Part shown: one piece after another, positions 34,583 to 46,600 of the stretch
Numbering within the stretch: the first letter of the stretch is position 1
Layout of the letters: the number at the start of each line of letters is the position of its first letter
DNA from: Neckera pumila
Taxonomy: Eukaryota; Streptophyta; Bryopsida; Hypnales; Neckeraceae
Length of the DNA: 64,000 bases
NCBI GenBank assembly: GCA_963969595.1
Contig: OZ018416.1
Location: 18,430,065-18,494,064 of the forward strand
Reading direction: 5' to 3'
Program-made: the position numbers and the translations under genes
The notes under the pieces: generated by a model
Told to the model about the DNA's origin: nothing
The model's database searches: none
What the model saw: the letters and a program-made list of their open reading frames with translations, nothing else

Positions 34583-36830
34583 TAGGAAATGATTAAGAAA
34601 CAACTAGTGTATGACTAGAATGCAACTAGAAAGTGACTAGTAAACAACTTTGGTCATTTTACAGTTGCAATCTTTTTCTAGTTGTTTTCTAGTCGTCTTT
34701 TGCAACTATAAATTGACTTCTATGCAATCAAAACAATGTATCAATGCTGTAAAACAACAACATAAAACAATTGAGTTAGATTTGGTGCTAATAGAGAGGA
34801 TTTCAGTTGCATGATAGGTGTATAGGACACTAGTTGCATAGTAGCCGGTTGTGCTGGACACGTTTTTCTTCTAGTGATTCGTACTGCCGACAGAGTACCA
34901 GTTGTAGTATGTTGCCGAGTACAAAGCAACTTGCAAGCTGTGCCAAGATGTTGGAGATTATCAAGTCTGCCTCTTCACTATCCCACAAGGTGATAACGTA
35001 CATCCTCTATGCAGTTTCATCTTTTGTACTATTAGTATCCCCCCAAAATAAGAGTATTTATCTAAATCAAATTAAGAATGCGACATTCTTCAACAACGCC
35101 AACTCATGGAAGCAACATCTTCCCGACGTTACTGGAATTGAAGACTTATAAGCTCCATACTTCTTTAGGATGCATCTGATCACATCAAAGATAGTTAATA
35201 CCTTGATTTGTGTAAATCAAGAAATAGGACTAGTATGTACAGGATTACGATCAAACAATTAGCTCTTAGTATTCATGCATGCAGTATTGTGTGGATTTTC
35301 TTTTCTATATATGATTGGATTTTTTTTGTGGAATGGAACTCATAAATCTTTAAACGTCACTAAAATCTACTGACACATCTAAATCAAGTAGAATTCTAAG
35401 ATCAAAGATAGTTGTAAAAAGTTCATACGAGATCAACCAACTTTCACTAGCTGTAGAAGAAAAAAAAATTCTCAACCATTTACAACAATGGATCCAGATC
35501 CTATTGACTTTTGAAGATGAACTTGTTTGGGAATCCCTTATACTAATTATAGATCCAATGATGCTACTAAGGTAATTGCCAATTGTAGACCCTTACAGCC
35601 TGAGAGAAGTACCAATCCTTCACAACTTATCTCAATTCTCCGGATCGAGAGATGATGATCTTGTAGTTCATGTAGAGAGATTTGAGGAAATCTTTATTTC
35701 CAGCTTAGTGACTAAGCACATGTAGTTGTACTATTGACCATTCAATTTAACACCTAGAAGACCCAAACTAGGAATGATTTTTTGAAACTATGACATTTTT
35801 GAAATTGAATTATTTAAAGTTTGAAATTATTTAATTTATAGTTGAAAAATTTGTACAAGATATAAAATAGTCCTATGAAGACTTTAGTAATAAATCTCAA
35901 GGGATTTGGAGGCTAATATAACGCAAATGTTATGGCCAAAAAGTCCACCTTCTCCAAGTTAGTAGGATAGAAAATAAGACAATCAAATCTTGTAATCACC
36001 ATTCTTTTTAACAATTTGTTTTGACAATAAGTTTTCACCAGTGTTTCATTTTATTTATTTGAAACAAATTAGAAGAAATCCATCATTGCTTTTTCCTACA
36101 ATTAAATCATTTGACTTAATAAACAAATTAGATATTGATGTGTGTATAATTGTTGTTTTCTATTAAATGTTGGGCTACCTAATACAATTTTAGAGCACAT
36201 TATATTACTATTTCATTGAACCTTATAGTTTGATTTAGGATTGGTTCTCTTTCTATAAAAATGCATCTCTTTTTACAATTTAAATTCTTGAATTCAAATT
36301 TACCCATGAATTTTAAGTAGGGTTGTCAAACTTGTTCATAGGTTGCTTATTTATTTGGTTTAATGAATTCATTTGGTTGGAGCCTTGCTTACCCAAAGTA
36401 GTCCACAATAAGGTTGACCATTTAAAAAAATAAAATCACATTTATGTAGATAAACATTGTTCAAGTAGCTTTCTATATGATGGATATGTAGGACATAGGA
36501 AGAGGCATTAAAGCTAGCAATTAGGAATCTAAAAGATGGAGGTTATAATACAAAAAACGAAGTTGTCATTGAACAAGAATCATTATGTACAAATCCACTA
36601 CATGGGCGCTCTTTATATTCTTTACAACATGTAAAAGTATTTGATTTATGAATAATTCACTTGTCAATTATTAGTGCTTGATCTACTAAGACTCTAGATC
36701 ACCTGCCCCTCTAATTGCTAAAAATGAGAAAAATAAAATAATCCAACTTCTATTCATCCTCTGTAGAAACGTAGAATTGCAGGAAGTGGATTATTTTTGT
36801 AATTGTATTTGCCCATGAGGAGTTATGGGG
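34583..36830. other. Intergenic, no intact gene
   Basis: Apart from the gag-like remnant near 35594-35724, reading frames are short and no element boundary was seen. Confidence 0.5.
35594..35724 (+). pseudogene. Possible retrotransposon gag remnant
   Basis: The frame LREVPILHNLSQFSG followed by DDLVVHVERFEEIF resembles the start of the plant retrotransposon gag domain, where a FxG motif precedes an acidic H-x-E-x-F/R-F-E stretch. It covers only about 40 codons, with stops on both sides. Judged by motif only. Confidence 0.35.
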
Positions 36831-37128
36831 CATTAGAGGAGTTTGGGGGGCTTTAAAAGGCTGTTTCAGGCCCGTTCTCTAGTCTGCCCAAATTCAAGGA
36901 ACGACAGTACGGACGTGTCAGATTTTTGTTTTTAAAAAAAAATAAAAAAATAAAAATTTACCAAAATATCATTTTAACAATTTTTTTTTTTTTTTTTTTT
37001 TTCCAAAAATGATGTGGCAATCGCTTGACCACGTCAGCCTGGCCATTTGGCAACGTTCCAACATTCTTGCAGAGTTCCCACAGTCCAAGAACTCGCAGTC
37101 TCTTAGGAGGCCTGAAACTCCTCTAATG
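36831..37128. mobile_element. CATTAG/CTAATG TIR element in family E repeat
   Basis: Begins CATTAGAGGAGTTTGGGG and ends GCCTGAAACTCCTCTAATG. The equivalent site in copy 1 (about 14660) is unoccupied; flank lengths match without any duplicated bases. It contains a T-run near 36980-37003 and the complementary phrases CCACGTCAGC and GACGTGTCAG. Confidence 0.75.
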
Positions 37129-37285
37129 AAAAACATTGTTTTTGATGGGTGGGTGGCAACACGGGCATGGTTATTACACGAGAACAAAATTTGCAATACA
37201 ATGCTTGGAGGAGCTTAAGCAAGGCTTTGGGCAAGCTCAAACCATGGTTTAGACTAGGGAAATTCTTTGATATTTTTTGCACTCC

Positions 37286-37817
37286 CACTATAAGAAATTT
37301 GCATTTTAGATAATAAGCACTAATTTTTTAAACGGATTTTAGATAATGTTAACTTTGACAACCCAATATTTTTATATCAACATTGATGTTATGTTGGACG
37401 TTCTTATTGACATAAAAACATTACAAAAGTTTTCAGGCCTCAAGAAGGCCGTTAGTTCTGTACCCCCTTTGCAATTTTGGTGCAATTAAAGAATTTTTTT
37501 TATATTAAAAAATTATTCTGATGTGGCACTACTTGTGCCACGTCAGTGCCACGTCAGCACATCTAAATATTTTAATATTTTTTTATTTTTTAATATTTTT
37601 CTTGAAAAAAAATAATTTTTTATAAAATAATTTTTTATTTAAAAAGTAATTTTTTATTTTTTTGTACTTGCACTGTCAGGGGGCCGAAAATCAGAAATTG
37701 GCGGCCTTTTGTAGGCCTCAGAATTTTCCTAATGCATTGGGTTGTCAATATTGACATCACCTAAAAGCCGTTTAAAAAATTGGGGCTTATTACCTAAAAA
37801 GCGGGTTTCTTATAGTG
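37286..37817. mobile_element. CACTA-like foldback element, itself invaded
   Basis: Ends CACTATAAGAAATTTGCAT and GCGGGTTTCTTATAGTG. The arms share GACAACCCAAT (left, about 37357) and ATTGGGTTGTC (right, about 37737). A CATTAG element (37419-37734) sits near the centre. Flanking triplets differ, but family E copy 1 (about 14825) confirms that the element is an insertion. Confidence 0.7.
37419..37734. mobile_element. CATTAG/CTAATG TIR element nested in CACTA-like element
   Basis: Begins CATTACAAAAGTTTTCAGGC and ends GGCCTCAGAATTTTCCTAATG-like. The inner blocks CTCAAGAAGGCCG and CGGCCTTTTGTAGGCCT are complementary. A third layer of nesting: family E, then CACTA, then this element. Confidence 0.75.
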
Positions 37818-38877
37818 CATAAATTTGTCATAGTATACAAGGAGGTGTTGGCAATTAGAAGTACCCCCCTTATTAGTTTTAGAAAATTTGGCATAAAATT
37901 AAAAGAAATCAAAATATTTGGCAACTATCTCATATAGCTTTAAAAGCCACTTGTTTTGTGTGTGTAGAGATGAGAAGAGAAGCTCTTTACGCAAGAGGGG
38001 TGGTAGGAAGTAAACAATGTACCCACACGAAATATGTAAATTATAATTATTAGTAGGAGCTCAACCTCTCATAGTTGAGTGGAAAGTAGGAATTGTGTGG
38101 AAAGTAGGAATTGTGTGGAAAGTAGAATTTTAGACTTCATTTTGGCATAGTAAAATAACATTTTCTAGAATTTTTTTGAAGTAAGAGAAGTTGGAAAATC
38201 AAGCTTACTTTCATCTCCAAAAGCCCATTTGTGAATTTGAGTCTTCAATCAAAAGTTATGGACAAAGTTCAGAGAGGATGTTTGAAAATATCAAAGGAAA
38301 TATCCCCGCCAATCCATTTTTTTTATTTCCGATCTTAGTAAGCTGACTAAAATTGCTATGCTACCAAAAAAACGTTGTTTGGTCCTTCAGACGTTAATCC
38401 TTAAAAGTATGAAAAGCCTAATTTTAGAAACAACATAGTATTGTTTGTAAATTTGGTATAGAAAGTGTAGAAATTGAAGTATACAATAGTGATAGTAAAA
38501 ATTTGTATTGATGCTGAATCAAAATCCAAAGGCGCATGACACTCTCAATCTAGTAGATCATTTTTGCACCTATTGCATGTCTCAAAAACCACAAATTGGT
38601 CATGTATTCTACATGCATGGTGATTTATTTAAGGTTAAGATGTTAAAATGACATCCAAATGAAAGATGCTAAATGTTAAATTATCCATTGATTAGTTTAT
38701 GTCTTGCCATAGCTTAATACGTAATCTGAATTCTAAGAGTCAAATATGGTACCATACGCACAATTTACCACGTACAGACTTTAATTGTTGTGTAACTAAA
38801 TTTCAAGATTGCAAAGCAAAGTAGACTGAAATCCGTGTGAAAAACTCTCTTATTTGTTGTTCCTATAACTCTATATA

Positions 38878-39014
38878 AGGTAACTACACCTAAAAGCAAC
38901 CGTGTTCTAATTGCGACTTCTATCTAGGAAGGATTGATATGTTGCTTGAAGTATGTTCTACTGTCAATGATGAGTTAGGTAGGCTTAAATGGTCGCTTTA
39001 AGAGCATACTACCT
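38878..39014. mobile_element. Short TA-flanked TIR element (AGGTAG family)
   Basis: Ends AGGTAACTACACCTAAAAGC and GCTTTAAGAGCATACTACCT, flanked by TA at 38876-38877 and 39015-39016. At 137 bp it is the shortest member in the window. Confidence 0.6.
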
Positions 39015-39251
39015 TAAACCTTTTGCTTACTAATTTAATCCAAGCTGATGCAACAACCTAAAGTTACTCTCTGAAGACCATTACTTCGGGGAGGAGGTTC
39101 TGGGTTCAATACCTAGCAGCTCCACAAATAACTTTTACATTTTTGTTTCAGATTTACTTTTGTTTCTTCCGAATAGTGGGAATATATTTTAGACTACATT
39201 AGGTGTTGTTACATCCGTTGTAGCAATGTTCTCTTTTTTTATTGAGTAGTA

Positions 39252-39471
39252 AGGTAGAACCACCCATTCCCGATCAAGGGTTTAATTGCAATCAAATCTA
39301 AAGACGTAACTCATTTTAGAACTTAAATGTTCTTACACCATAGATAACTTATTGTTTTGGTCAACGAACAATAAGCTATCTATGGTGTAAAAACATTTAA
39401 CTTCTAAAATGAGTACCGTTTTCAGATTTGATCGCAATTAGATCCCTAATCGGGAATGGGTGGTTCTACCT
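39252..39471. mobile_element. TA-flanked foldback MITE (AGGTAG family)
   Basis: Ends AGGTAGAACCACCCATTCCC and GGGAATGGGTGGTTCTACCT, flanked by TA at 39250-39251 and 39472-39473. Almost the whole element is a palindrome (for example CACCATAGATAACTTATTG against CAATAAGCTATCTATGGTG), so it can form a long hairpin. Confidence 0.88.
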
Positions 39472-39473
39472 TA

Positions 39474-40167
39474 GGTGGAATCATAGAAGAACCAACCGCA
39501 TTCTTCAACTTAATTTTATAATGTCCAAGCCTTCTTTTCTTGTTTTCAGAAGGCACTTTGTGGACCTTTTAAAATGCAAGATTTGGGATTGATATAAAAA
39601 CTAAAACTAAAATTTAACAGTTTGATCTTAGACTTCAAGGCTTGTAGATGGTGTTTTCAAAATAATCTGAAGAAATAGCCACACAAATGTTGAAATATTT
39701 CAAATCAAATGTGGATAAATAGGAAGTTCAAGGCTTTTCACCTTTGGAGAAAGGTAACTAGAGCTAAATTTGACTGCTCTTTGGAAAAACCCACCTCTAT
39801 AGATTCTTGTCTAAAATGTATTCCCACTACCGTTATTCATAAGAGTCTATGGTCGGTTTTAGAAAAACCTATTTTCAGCACTTTGAAAATTCAAAATTTA
39901 TTCATATGGTGTCTAAAAAATCCATTTTAAGATAACCTAAAATCCCCTTTTGACTATAATAAAACCCACAAAAAGATTTTCAATATAATAATGGTAACAA
40001 TGAAATTTTCGGTGTAGTCACCTTAAAAGAGAACCTTGGTGCTACTCCAGCTACATCAAAAAATTCAAAGGAAGAAGATTCGGATATTGACTGAGGGAGG
40101 TTGCCATGGTGTCGCTGATGCTTGGGAGCTAATGCTTGTGGGACATGTGACATTCTGTTTTCACTTG
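39474..40167. other. Intergenic, no gene seen
   Basis: Short frames only. A 73-codon frame at 39709-39930 has no recognisable motif. Confidence 0.5.
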
Positions 40168-40356
40168 ATTTGTTTGTTTGTTTTTTGACACAAGTGTGTT
40201 GAAGAACACACTGCAAGGGTTCCATCAGGTAGAAAGGCTGCTTTCATGCCAGATAAACACAACCTATTGCCGCCAAGTATCAAACCCGCAACCACGCCAT
40301 TCGGTTTAGGTACATTTCCACCATCACCCGGTAGTTTAGGGTCATCTCGAACCAAA
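40168..40356 (-). mobile_element. SINE-like retroposon, copy 2
   Basis: Reverse-oriented relative of 20079-20259. On the minus strand it starts TTTGGTTCGAGATGACCC, carries GGTTTGATACT as a weak B-box and ends in an A-rich tail (AAAAAACAAACAAACAAAT). Confidence 0.6.
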
Positions 40357-40894
40357 CATGGTTAGCTTTCAATTCTGCAACTTCATTATCGTTTCATTTG
40401 TGAATTGAAGTTGTTTTGTGTTTCAATATATCAAGATCAATCCAACATTGCCACTACATGGGTCTTGTGATCAAACGTGTTTTCTAGCTGCTAATTGTCG
40501 AAGTGTACCTGCATTTGAAACTGCTGTGCATTCTAGCTACTAGCTTCTTTGGCTGTGCGGATGGCGTCGATCGTGTCTTTGCATTTTCTGCTATTTTCTT
40601 TCTTGAGCCCATAAAGAACTAAGGGGTCTAAAGTGGGCTTCATGATTCTTGAGCTCCTTTCAGTGGATTGTATGGGGACTTTCTTCTGCTCAGTTTTTAC
40701 CTATGCTTCACCAACTCAAGCAATTTTCTTCACTAACAGATATTTTGACCTTATCTGGAGTATATATATTTTCCACCATGTGATCAATCGAAATGGTCAT
40801 GTGAAAACCATGAAATCTTGGTTTGTAAGGGTTCAGTTTAATCATCCAATTTAACTCGTACGCGGAGTTTTTTTCCCTCGACTCCATGCACAAG
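40357..40894. other. Intergenic, no gene seen
   Basis: No repeat end or domain recognised. Confidence 0.5.
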
Positions 40895-41722
40895 TTAACC
40901 CCTAACTGTCTAAGCGACCATATTTGGTTGCTCTAAAATTTCAGGCTTGTTTGGGTGTGGGCAGTTAAATTCCTTTGATCGTTTAAAAAATTTTAAGGCC
41001 AATTTTGAAGGTTGACTATTGAAAACTTTTATTTTTCATTGAAAAAGGTAAATATTTGACTTTTGAGAGGTCCTCAAAGGAATATATGTCTCATTGTAAA
41101 AGAGTATAGCTTACTAATTTTGCTTGATTTCCCAGCTTTAAGCAAAGCTTGTCAATTTCAGTTGAATTGAGATCGAAATTTTTTTACTTATTTGTTTGCT
41201 TTGAAAATGGTCCCAATGGAAAGGCTAAAGTGTTTTGAATTCATGATTTTTACCGTTGAAAATTTAGACATTCAAAAGTTAATTTGGAGTTATTTGCGAT
41301 TTCTACTTATAAAAAAAATTGCATTTCAACAATTGCAAGGTGGATTGTGTAATGAGTTTGATAGCTTTTCATGTGAAATTAAATTTTTTGAAAGTGTATT
41401 TTAGTGTAGTAACATGATTTGTGATTGTTCATGTCACCTCCAATTCCAAAAAACTTTTGTATGCAAATTTCTCAAACATTGTGGGGAGGGGTAGCATACT
41501 AAAAATACAAAATATATACATTTTTCTTGTTATAATTTCACAACTCCTATGCAATTTCACACTCAAAATTGTTGTGCATACTAATAAGCAAGCCCTTTAA
41601 ACACCTATATGGTTAGATTTTGAAAAAAAAACAATTTGCTTCATTGGGGATAACTATAAGTTCATGCTCTTTTTTCATAGGAAACCAATACACTTGGAAA
41701 GGCTTAGGCATTTAGGGGTTAA
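40895..41722. mobile_element. TTAA-flanked TIR element, third subfamily (D)
   Basis: Starts TTAACCCCTAACTGTCTAAG and ends CTTAGGCATTTAGGGGTTAA. Over 20 bp the ends are inverted repeats with two mismatches. The interior is unlike subfamilies A and B, yet the terminal TTAACCCCTAA is shared, implying mobilisation by one transposase. Confidence 0.65.
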
Positions 41723-41783
41723 CATCAAAAGAGAGAGCACCAATGAGTACAACCCCTAAATGCCTAAGCCTTTCCAAGTGTAT
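41688..41783. repeat. Perfect 33-bp inverted repeat
   Basis: Arms 41688-41720 and 41751-41783 are exact reverse complements (ACACTTGGAAAGGCTTAGGC on the left), with a 30-nt loop. The left arm is the right end of element D, and the right arm is an inverted copy of that end. A third, direct partial copy follows at 41795-41820. Confidence 0.95.
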
Positions 41784-42354
41784 CGACTCTTAAACCAATA
41801 CACTTGGAAATGCCTAAGCCTTTTCTCTGCTGGTTATTTCTTTGTAACTGAAGTTCGGTTTAAGACAATAGAGTCAACACTTTCAGTCTTGAATTTATCA
41901 CACTCGGACTTGCCTTATTTTCTGATGAATCCTAAATTTATTTTGCTCCTACCATATTTGTTTAATTTAATGGTTGTCATTCTTTCTTTACAGGATGAGT
42001 CATCGAAGCCAATTTTTTTTGGGGGGGGCAGGTAGACACTCCTCTCATGCGCCTCGAGGCGTGCATCTATAGACTGATAACGTAGGTTTTGACACTCGTC
42101 TCACCCTATACCTTGTTAGGTCCCCAACTATTGTTAGTATTCCAAATTTGGCATGAAGAAGTATTGTGGTAAATCCGGAATACTATTAGGTGACCTAACA
42201 ATGTTAGCTATGGAATTTAATTTTTGTCATGATGGTGAGGAAGAAAAAGGATGGATCCGATGAAAGATCTGAGCAAGACGATGATGAAGTGGTTGGTTGT
42301 TGATTTTCTAGATTTCGGTTTTGTGATAAACTAGTCTTTTTATTCTCAACGTGA

Positions 42355-42638
42355 CATTAGGGAAAATTTCAGGCCTCAGGAGGGTTTTTCAGCATTCATT
42401 TTTTGGCATCCTGCGGTGCAATTAGAGAAAAAAGTAATTTTTTGAAAAAAGTAATATAAAAAAGAAATAATATAACTTGACATGGTGCTGATGTGGCGCT
42501 GATGTGGCACTATTAATGCCACTTCAACATCCAAATTTAAAAAAAATAATAATAATGTTTTTTTTAATTTCCTCTTTAATTGCACCTAAGGGGTTCAAAA
42601 CTCGCAGCCTTCCCAAAGCCTAAAATTTATTTCTAATG
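42355..42638. mobile_element. CATTAG/CTAATG TIR element
   Basis: Begins CATTAGGGAAAATTTCAGGC and ends GCCTAAAATTTATTTCTAATG-like. It contains GTGCTGATGTGGCGCTGATG repeats, as does the member at 37419 (GCCACGTCAGTGCCACGTCA). No coding frame. Confidence 0.7.
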
Positions 42639-43573
42639 GCAACTTCGTTGCTACAAAAAAATTTCAAAGAAACTCATCAATTTGGAAAAGTTGTAAGATA
42701 CATACATTTTGCTAGAAAGAATTTAGAAGATGAATTGTGCAAAGTTACAAATAAAAAACATTTTCTCAAAGTTTTAAAAATTATTAAATATTTTTCACTT
42801 TGCATTTTTTTTTCTTATTGAAACATATAGACAAATTCCACTGATAAAAGAAAAAGCCACTTTGCAATTTTGATACAATATATTTGAATAAATTTGCTAT
42901 AAGATTATACAACTGGATTAGAAATACTTATAAAAATAAAATATATTTTTGAAGCTACCCGAGTTGAAATTTTAGCACTAGAAAGCTAGTAATATGACAC
43001 ATGCTCGCTTAAAAATAATTTTGTAAAATAATGTTTTTCAAAATTTACAAATAGCCTACCCCAAGAATGCAAGAAAATAATAGTTCTCAGTCATTGAGGA
43101 GTTAACCCGTGTAAGAACACTATATACCTAAAAGGTTCAATGGATGACTTCACTATTAAATATAGAAGCAAAGAATGCACCTATTGGTATTTTGATGACT
43201 ACCTTGATCATAGGGGCACGTCCCGGGGGGAGCATTTGCCTTGCTGAACAAAGTTATGATATCAATTACAATGTAGTATAAAAATGTTTCCATCCATGAA
43301 CATCAGTCTTCTGATCTACCCAATTCTGTCCAGCACGAGTCCCCAATTCCAATTCAGACGCCTTTCCTAAAACTGCAACCCAGAACTCACTCCTAACCAT
43401 TATACAAGCCCTAACTTACAATCAAATAAAACAACGCTCCATTGACGGAGCTCCCCTCCTTGTTGCAATAGCGTTATGATCAACTGCCATCAGATACTGA
43501 ACTGAGCGATTCCTTCGATTTTCTCAACAAGGGCCCCGATTTCCATATGGACCAAGCTGCTGAAAATGGCGTC
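42639..43573. other. Intergenic downstream of the receptor kinase
   Basis: AT-rich up to about 43200, then richer in GC towards the gene. No reading frame supported. The part next to the gene may be its 3' UTR; I could not fix the poly(A) site. Confidence 0.45.
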
Positions 43574-43642
43574 TAAACCCTAAACCCTAAACCCTAAAGA
43601 ACCCTACAGAGAACACCCCCCTAAACCCTAACGAAACCCTAA
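43574..43642. repeat. Telomere-like repeats after the kinase stop codon
   Basis: About three consecutive CCCTAAA units (43574-43598) and two scattered ones, lying about 50-120 bp beyond the stop codon on the minus strand. TTTAGGG units also occur upstream of the gene (54197-54213), and single ones in GST intron 1 (12533 and 23630). Confidence 0.85.
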
Positions 43643-43693
43643 AGAGACCCCAAACTGACTGACGAAGCTTCCGAAACGTCTTTGAACTGTCGG

Positions 43694-46600
43694 TCACCTG
43701 GGTGCGACGTGCAACACCGTCCCACTCAAGAGCTCGCTCGTATCCGCGCTGTCCCTGTCGCGGTTTTGGAAGGCGTACGGGTAGCTGGTCGGGTAGGACG
43801 ACGTGGACGACGTGCGCGTGCTCATGCTGTTCGGCATGTCCATCGAGTATCCGTCGGGGAAGATGTCGGCGTAGCGCCGTCCGAGCGCCTCCAAGTCGCG
43901 CACCAAGTCCGACATGGTGGGACGGGCATCCGGCATGTCCCGGCAACACGTCAAGGCGAGGTCCATGAACGCCTCGAGGGCCTCGGGCGGGTATTGCGTG
44001 ATGTGGGGGTCGATCATGGACAGGGCTTGCCCGGAGAGAGAGCGCTGGTGCGCCTGGCGAAGAAGCAACGAAACAAAACAAAAGATGTCAGTGACATAGC
44101 CGTGAGGAAAACGAAAAAGAAGAAGGATTACTACTGATGAACGACTACGGTAATGCAAGAATCCAAAACGAGGATTGATCGATGCGGTTGAATTTCTAGA
44201 GGACCCAAGTGCACAGCATGTTGATTACGTCGCGAACGATGTTCTTGCCCTTGGAAAGAAAAAGGGGTTACCACTGATGAATTACTACGGTAATGCAATA
44301 AGATCTGATCAGATGGGATCCACAACGAAGGACTGATCGATGCGGTTGAATTTGTGGAGGACCCAAGTGTACAGCATGTTGATTACGTCGCGAACGATGT
44401 TCTTGCCCTTGGAAAGAAGAAGGGTTTGCTACTGATGAACTACTACTAACCTTAATGCAATAAGATCTGATCAGATGGGATCCAAAACGAAGGATTGATC
44501 GATATGGTTGAATTTGTAGAGGACCAAGTGCACAGACAGCATGTTGATTACCTCGCGAACGATGTTCTTGCCCTTGGAAATGGCGTGCATGCCCGTGATA
44601 AGCTCCAGGAGCACCACTCCGAAGCTGTAGACGTCGCTCTTGTCCGTCAGTTTGTGCGTGAGGAAATACTCGGGGTCCATGTATCCCGGAGTGCCTTTCA
44701 CCACCGTGGAGACGTGACCAGGAGTTTCCCCCTCCAAGTCGGGCACAGGCGCCAAGCGTGAGAGCCCGAAATCAGCCACTTTGGCCACCTTGCGGTTGTC
44801 CAACAAGATGTTGCTGGCCTTGATGTCGCGGTGGAAGATGGGCGGGTTGGCTTCGGTGTGCAAGTAGAGGATTCCTCGAGCTGATCCTAAGGCGATTCGT
44901 AAGCGAGTCGGGAAATCCAAGGGGATGCCTGACAATGCTGCAATACATAAAAACACATATTAGTTCCGGACATGAAACACGCATGAGTTTCACACATGAA
45001 ACACGCATTAGTTCCATACATGAAACACACATTAGTTCCGGACATGAAAGAGCGCATTAGTTCCGGACATTGAAACACACAAGAAGGAAGCATAATTGCC
45101 ACTATCACTCCTTCAAACAGTACAACTTTGTAAAGACTTTGCGATTTTTTCCACAAGTCGAAAACGAGATTTGCAGCAAAGCATGTTTACCAGATAAATG
45201 ATCTCGCAGAGTACCGCCCGGCATGAATTCGTACACCAACATCTGCAAAAAGGAAACTCCATCAATTCTTCTTCTTCTTCACATTACTGGGAGTCACAGT
45301 AGACCAATTCTACATTACTTGACATGGGCGAATTCTCCCATTCTACACCTCCAGAGATGAAAAATAGAGACAATCGTTCCTTTTCATACATTAAGGGAAT
45401 GATTTAGCATAAGGTGACATACGGTCCAGCACCTCACTGTCAAAGTAACTATTTTTCTTCAATTCAAGTTAGATTCTTGAATTGTTGCTACTGATCAAAA
45501 CATGACACATGACATTTCTCAATTTGGCTCTAGTAAAAACTGTTACTTAAGTTTCGAAGCAATCATGTTATTCTCCTCTTAGTTGGTCCGAACACGGTTA
45601 GAGTGCTACTCTATGGCCTGTTGTTAAACACGAGCCCTGTCGTCAATTAAAACGTACAGATAGGAACATTCAAGATTCAATAAAATGACTTGACATTATG
45701 CTCAATAACCTTCTCAAACCTCCCAATTCTCGACAGATAGGCTTACAGATAGGGTTAACGGTTTAAGGTTGCGTGGTTTTTAGAGTTTAGGGTCCAGGAA
45801 CCTCCCAAGTCTTGACGGTTAGGGTTTGGGGTTTCCAAGGCCATCATAATGAGACAAATTCATTTGCCTACCTGCTCGCCCTCGTCGTCACAGTAGCCCT
45901 CCAGCATCACAAGGTTCCTATGATGCACTCTTGACAGGAGCTCAATCTCGGTGTAGAATTCATGGGCACCTTGCAGTGACCCCTGCTCCGCCCGCTTGAT
46001 GGCCACTTGCTTCTTGCCCTCGTTCAGAATGCCCAAGTACACCTTGCCATAGCCTCCTTGCCCGATTTGCTTCTCATCACTGAAGTTGTCTGTTGCCTTA
46101 GCCAGCTCCTCGTATGTAAAGGCATTCACTCCGGCCACTTTCAAAGCTGGGTTCCTCTTGGCTCGATTCACTGGTAGTTACACATCCGGTGCACCACAAG
46201 CATGAGATAAAATCACATCCGAAACTCTTGAAAATAGTGAGATCAAATTGTTGCATAACAGTGGGTGAACTACGGTACTGGAGTGGGAATTCAGTACACG
46301 GATTTGTCCTACTAATGCGTGTTACGAATTAATAAACTTACACATGATTGACAAGGGAGGGATACTTTCACCAATGACGTTTGTAATGACTCTTCAACAT
46401 GAATAGCACTAGAACAATCAGTGGTACAATCATTCCTCCCTTGAAAAATGTTATAACGGCTAAGTATCTACGAGTGTTGCCAGAAAAAAAAAAACTTACA
46501 GCGTTCAATTTGAGCTATGAGGGCAGGTGGAAGTTTACGACGTCGATAGAACATGAACAAGATCAACGCCGTCACCAGCGCCATAACGGCAGCAGCTCCA

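Larger units (their letters stand above)
36810..38395 (+). repeat. Dispersed repeat family E, copy 2, carrying two insertions
   Basis: Collinear with 14640-15165 plus 16030-16252 once two insertions are removed: the CATTAG element at 36831-37128 and a CACTA-like element at 37286-37817. The tail contains ACTTTCATCTCCAAAAGC and ends near TTTGGTCCTTCAGACGTTAA, a decayed TTAA-family terminus. Confidence 0.65.

Noticed and set aside
39060..39115. Possible tRNA gene or tRNA-derived SINE, from GGTTCAATACC (B-box-like).
   Set aside because: No acceptor stem, anticodon arm or clear A-box could be drawn, and no second copy was seen.
43587..44137. Several 80-164-codon frames on both strands over the end of the kinase gene.
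   Set aside because: They are alternative-frame readings of the GC-rich last exon (43694-44053).
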